From positions 1 through 7,308 of the forward strand of contig JABMNB010000436.1 of assembly GCA_013205335.1 (NCBI GenBank): a DNA stretch of 7,308 nucleotides. The letters run 5' to 3'. This DNA is from Rhodospirillales bacterium (lineage in GTDB: Bacteria > Pseudomonadota > Alphaproteobacteria > Reyranellales > Reyranellaceae). Positions 5,330-7,308 of this stretch are shown in pieces. The notes below the pieces were generated by a model that worked only from the letters and a program-made list of their open reading frames with translations, searched no databases and was not told where the DNA came from. Every line of letters begins with the position of its first letter. Within the stretch, counting starts at the first letter, position 1. Made by a program: the position numbers and the translations under genes.

Positions 5330-7308
5330 TCAGCTGGCAGCCGCAGCGGGAATGGTCGTGGGCGTGGGCGCCTGCGTCGGCGCCGGCGTCGGCGCCGGCG
5401 CGGGGGCCGGGGGCAGCGGCTGCCCCTCCGCTCCCGGCTCGCTCGAGCCTGTGCCAGTGTGTACCACGACGTTGGCGCCGTCCGTCGCGAACTCGAAGCC
5501 GAGCGCCGGGAAGGTGCTGAACATGCGCTTGATCGCCTCACGCTGGATCGCCGCCGGATTGCCCGGCCTGGCCGTGAACTTGAAGCGCACCAGGATGGCA
5601 TTGCCGGTGATGTCGGCGACACCCTGCATCTTGAACGGGGCCAGGATCTGGTCGGCGAGGGCCGGCATCTCCATGATATCGGAGCCGATCTTCTTCGAGG
5701 CCTTGCGCAGCTTCTCGATGTCGGTGTCGCGGGCAAAGCGCAGGTTGAACTTCACCGTGATCCAGTCGCGGCTGAAGTTCGTGATCTGGCCGAGCTGACC
5801 GAACGGGATCGTGTGCACCTGGCCGTTCTGGTGGCGCAGCTTGATCGAGCGCAGGGTGAAACCCTCGACCGTGCCCTTGGCCTTGCCGCAGTCGATGTAT
5901 TCGCCAACCCGGAAAGCATCGTCCGAGAGATAGAACAGGCCCGACACGATGTCCTTGACCAGCGTCTGGCTGCCGAACGAGATGGCGATACCGAAGACCG
6001 ACGCGCCGGCGATCAAGGGCGTGATGTTGACGCCGAAATCCTGCAACGCGACCATCACCGCGATGAGAATGATCAGAACGGCCGCGGCGCGCCGCATCAA
6101 CGGCATCATGGTGCTGAGCCGCGAGGCCGGCGGCCCGTTCGCATCGCCGTCGGTAATCGCCTGGGCGGCGTCCTTGGTCTTCGGCGCCATGTAGGGGTCG
6201 GTCATGTACTTGAAGATTTCCCAGGCGACGAATGCCACGAACAGCGTGGCACCGGCGGTGCGCGAGGAGCTCGTGAGCTGCTGCCATTCGTTCTCGCTCA
6301 CGAGGTTGAGTACCTGCACGGCCCAGCTCTCGGCAATCAGCACGGCAACGCCGATCAGCACCGCAACGCGGATGCAGCGGGCCACGACGTCCGGCAGCTT
6401 GGGCGACGAGCTGGCCGGCGTAAGGCCGGCAAGCTGTGAATCGAGGCGGCGGACGACGACCTGCATCAGCGTCTCGAACAACAGCACACCGATAACGAGG
6501 TTCAGCGTCAGAACCATCGCCGCGCCGACATGCATGGATCCAGATACAGCGCCGTAGATCAGCGTCACGCCCAGTGCGATGAAGAACAAGGGAGCGATCG
6601 GAATCCACCTGCGGCCCAGGCCGCCGATCAGCGGCGCGAGTTCTCCCAGGCCGCCGAACCACTGCTGCGCCGCGACGCGCGACCGGTACGCCAACCACAG
6701 GAACACAGCCAGGTAGAGCAGGCCGCCGAATACCTGGAAGGTCGCGATGGCTTCTGGCGGTGTTTTAATGGCCATCAGGACCTGGCCGAGGACGCGCATG
6801 AGGACGATCACCAGCATCACCACGGAGATCCGCAGGTACATGGTCTTCGACTCTTGAGTGTCGGTGCCGCAGAGGCGCGCGGCCGGCAGTTCAGGTTGCA
6901 GGACGACACGGAACAGCAGGACATAGAGACGCCAGGCGAAAATGCCCGCCAGGACGGCGGCAGCCAGCCTGTCCTGTCCGGTGGTGCCGGTGAACCAGGC
7001 TCCCGTGGCTGCATTGCAGATCAGCCAGACGACAAGCACGCCCAGCCCATCCAGGATGGCGAGGCCCACGAGGTAAGCGATTGAGCGCACACCATTCTCG
7101 GGCCCGGCATTCGCCGCCAGCATCGCCCTCACCCGATGAAGCAGGCGGCGGAGGGTTGCCTCGGCCGCGACGGCGACGACGACCACCGCTATGAGAAGCA
7201 GCAAGAAGGTCGACGCCCCCCGTCCGCCAATCGCCTTCTGGTCAAGAAGGGACGGTATGCGCGCAAGTTGGGTCCCAAGAACCGGAATCGCCCGGACGAC
7301 CTTCACCG
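5330..7308 (-). CDS. MscS-family mechanosensitive ion channel, large form (5' end outside window)
   Basis: At least 658 residues are visible, ending at TGA 5332-5330. The reading frame is still open at the right edge and the only candidate start there is a GTG at 7306, so the true N-terminus probably lies outside. Residue numbers here count from that GTG. About ten or eleven hydrophobic segments are present (near 33-50, 76-98, 114-135, 157-178, 187-207, 235-254, 261-285, 309-333, 350-366, 405-423), ending with the pore-lining helix at about 430-460, where LIAGASVFGIAISFGSQTLV is the MscS TM3 signature. It is followed by the cytoplasmic beta domain with FRVGEYIDCGKAKGTVEGF, TLRSIKLRHQNGQVHTIPFG and QITNFSRDW (to about 515), then the alpha/beta C-terminal domain to about 615. 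The last 30 residues form a Pro/Ala/Thr-rich tail. Such channels release solutes on osmotic downshock across the inner membrane. The extra N-terminal membrane helices place it with the larger MscS relatives rather than the three-helix E. coli MscS. Confidence 0.92.
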   Translation of the reverse strand, partial: VKVVRAIPVLGTQLARIPSLLDQKAIGGRGASTFLLLLIAVVVVAVAAEATLRRLLHRVRAMLAANAGPENGVRSIAYLVGLAILDGLGVLVVWLICNAATGAWFTGTTGQDRLAAAVLAGIFAWRLYVLLFRVVLQPELPAARLCGTDTQESKTMYLRISVVMLVIVLMRVLGQVLMAIKTPPEAIATFQVFGGLLYLAVFLWLAYRSRVAAQQWFGGLGELAPLIGGLGRRWIPIAPLFFIALGVTLIYGAVSGSMHVGAAMVLTLNLVIGVLLFETLMQVVVRRLDSQLAGLTPASSSPKLPDVVARCIRVAVLIGVAVLIAESWAVQVLNLVSENEWQQLTSSSRTAGATLFVAFVAWEIFKYMTDPYMAPKTKDAAQAITDGDANGPPASRLSTMMPLMRRAAAVLIILIAVMVALQDFGVNITPLIAGASVFGIAISFGSQTLVKDIVSGLFYLSDDAFRVGEYIDCGKAKGTVEGFTLRSIKLRHQNGQVHTIPFGQLGQITNFSRDWITVKFNLRFARDTDIEKLRKASKKIGSDIMEMPALADQILAPFKMQGVADITGNAILVRFKFTARPGNPAAIQREAIKRMFSTFPALGFEFATDGANVVVHTGTGSSEPGAEGQPLPPAPAPAPTPAPTQAPTPTTIPAAAAS
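5374..5397. repeat. 12-bp tandem repeat, two copies, in the channel's 3' end
   Basis: GCGTCGGCGCCG occurs twice in direct succession (5374-5385 and 5386-5397), with degenerate GGCGCGGGGGCCGG sequence after it. On the minus strand it encodes part of the Pro-Ala-Pro-Thr tail of the MscS-family protein. Such units can change copy number by slippage without breaking the frame, because the unit is four codons long. Confidence 0.7.

Noticed and set aside
4808..6439. 543-codon open frame on the plus strand across the 3' part of the channel gene
   Set aside because: Arginine- and histidine-rich translation without motifs, antisense to the well-supported MscS domain.
7304..7306. GTG at 7306 as the true start of the MscS-family gene
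   Set aside because: The frame is open to the window edge and the residues after the GTG look like the inside of a protein, so the gene is treated as truncated by the window.

Overview
The window is GC-rich DNA with strong G/C preference at third codon positions. The gene families point to an alphaproteobacterium, probably Hyphomicrobiales or a Reyranella-like lineage; this is an inference from gene content, not a taxonomic proof. No rRNA, tRNA, CRISPR array or insertion sequence was seen.

Left part (1-2152, all minus strand): a compact four-gene operon, transcribed right to left. It starts with an ECF-type sigma factor (2152-1589). Next come a single-pass membrane protein that looks like its zinc-less anti-sigma factor (1549-1016), a membrane-anchored Spy/CnrX-like periplasmic protein (1014-451), and the N-terminal part of a Tat-exported DUF1800 protein (440 to beyond the left edge). 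The gaps are 39, 1 and 10 bases, so co-transcription and some translational coupling are likely. The layout resembles a tripartite sigma/anti-sigma/periplasmic-sensor switch of the CnrH-CnrY-CnrX kind that also drives a DUF1800 effector, but the histidine-rich metal site of CnrX is missing.

Middle (2241-3797, plus strand): a divergently transcribed gamma-glutamyltransferase-family enzyme without a signal peptide. Its self-processing threonine and oxyanion glycines are kept, but nearly all residues that hold the glutamyl group in classical GGT are replaced. An 88-base intergenic region carries the start signals for this gene and for the sigma operon. A perfect 8-bp hairpin follows the stop codon.

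Between 3798 and 4308 there is no large gene. The stretch holds a 57-codon minus-strand ORF for a small single-pass membrane protein, a tiny cysteine-containing ORF, and two adjacent strong inverted repeats.

Right part (4309-7308, minus strand): a YqhA/UPF0114-family membrane protein, then a small gene of about 91 codons that appears broken by two single-base deletions (4950-5223), then a 10-bp hairpin, then a large MscS-family mechanosensitive channel whose N-terminus runs off the right edge. The channel and the YqhA-type protein are inner-membrane proteins; no shared pathway between them is evident.
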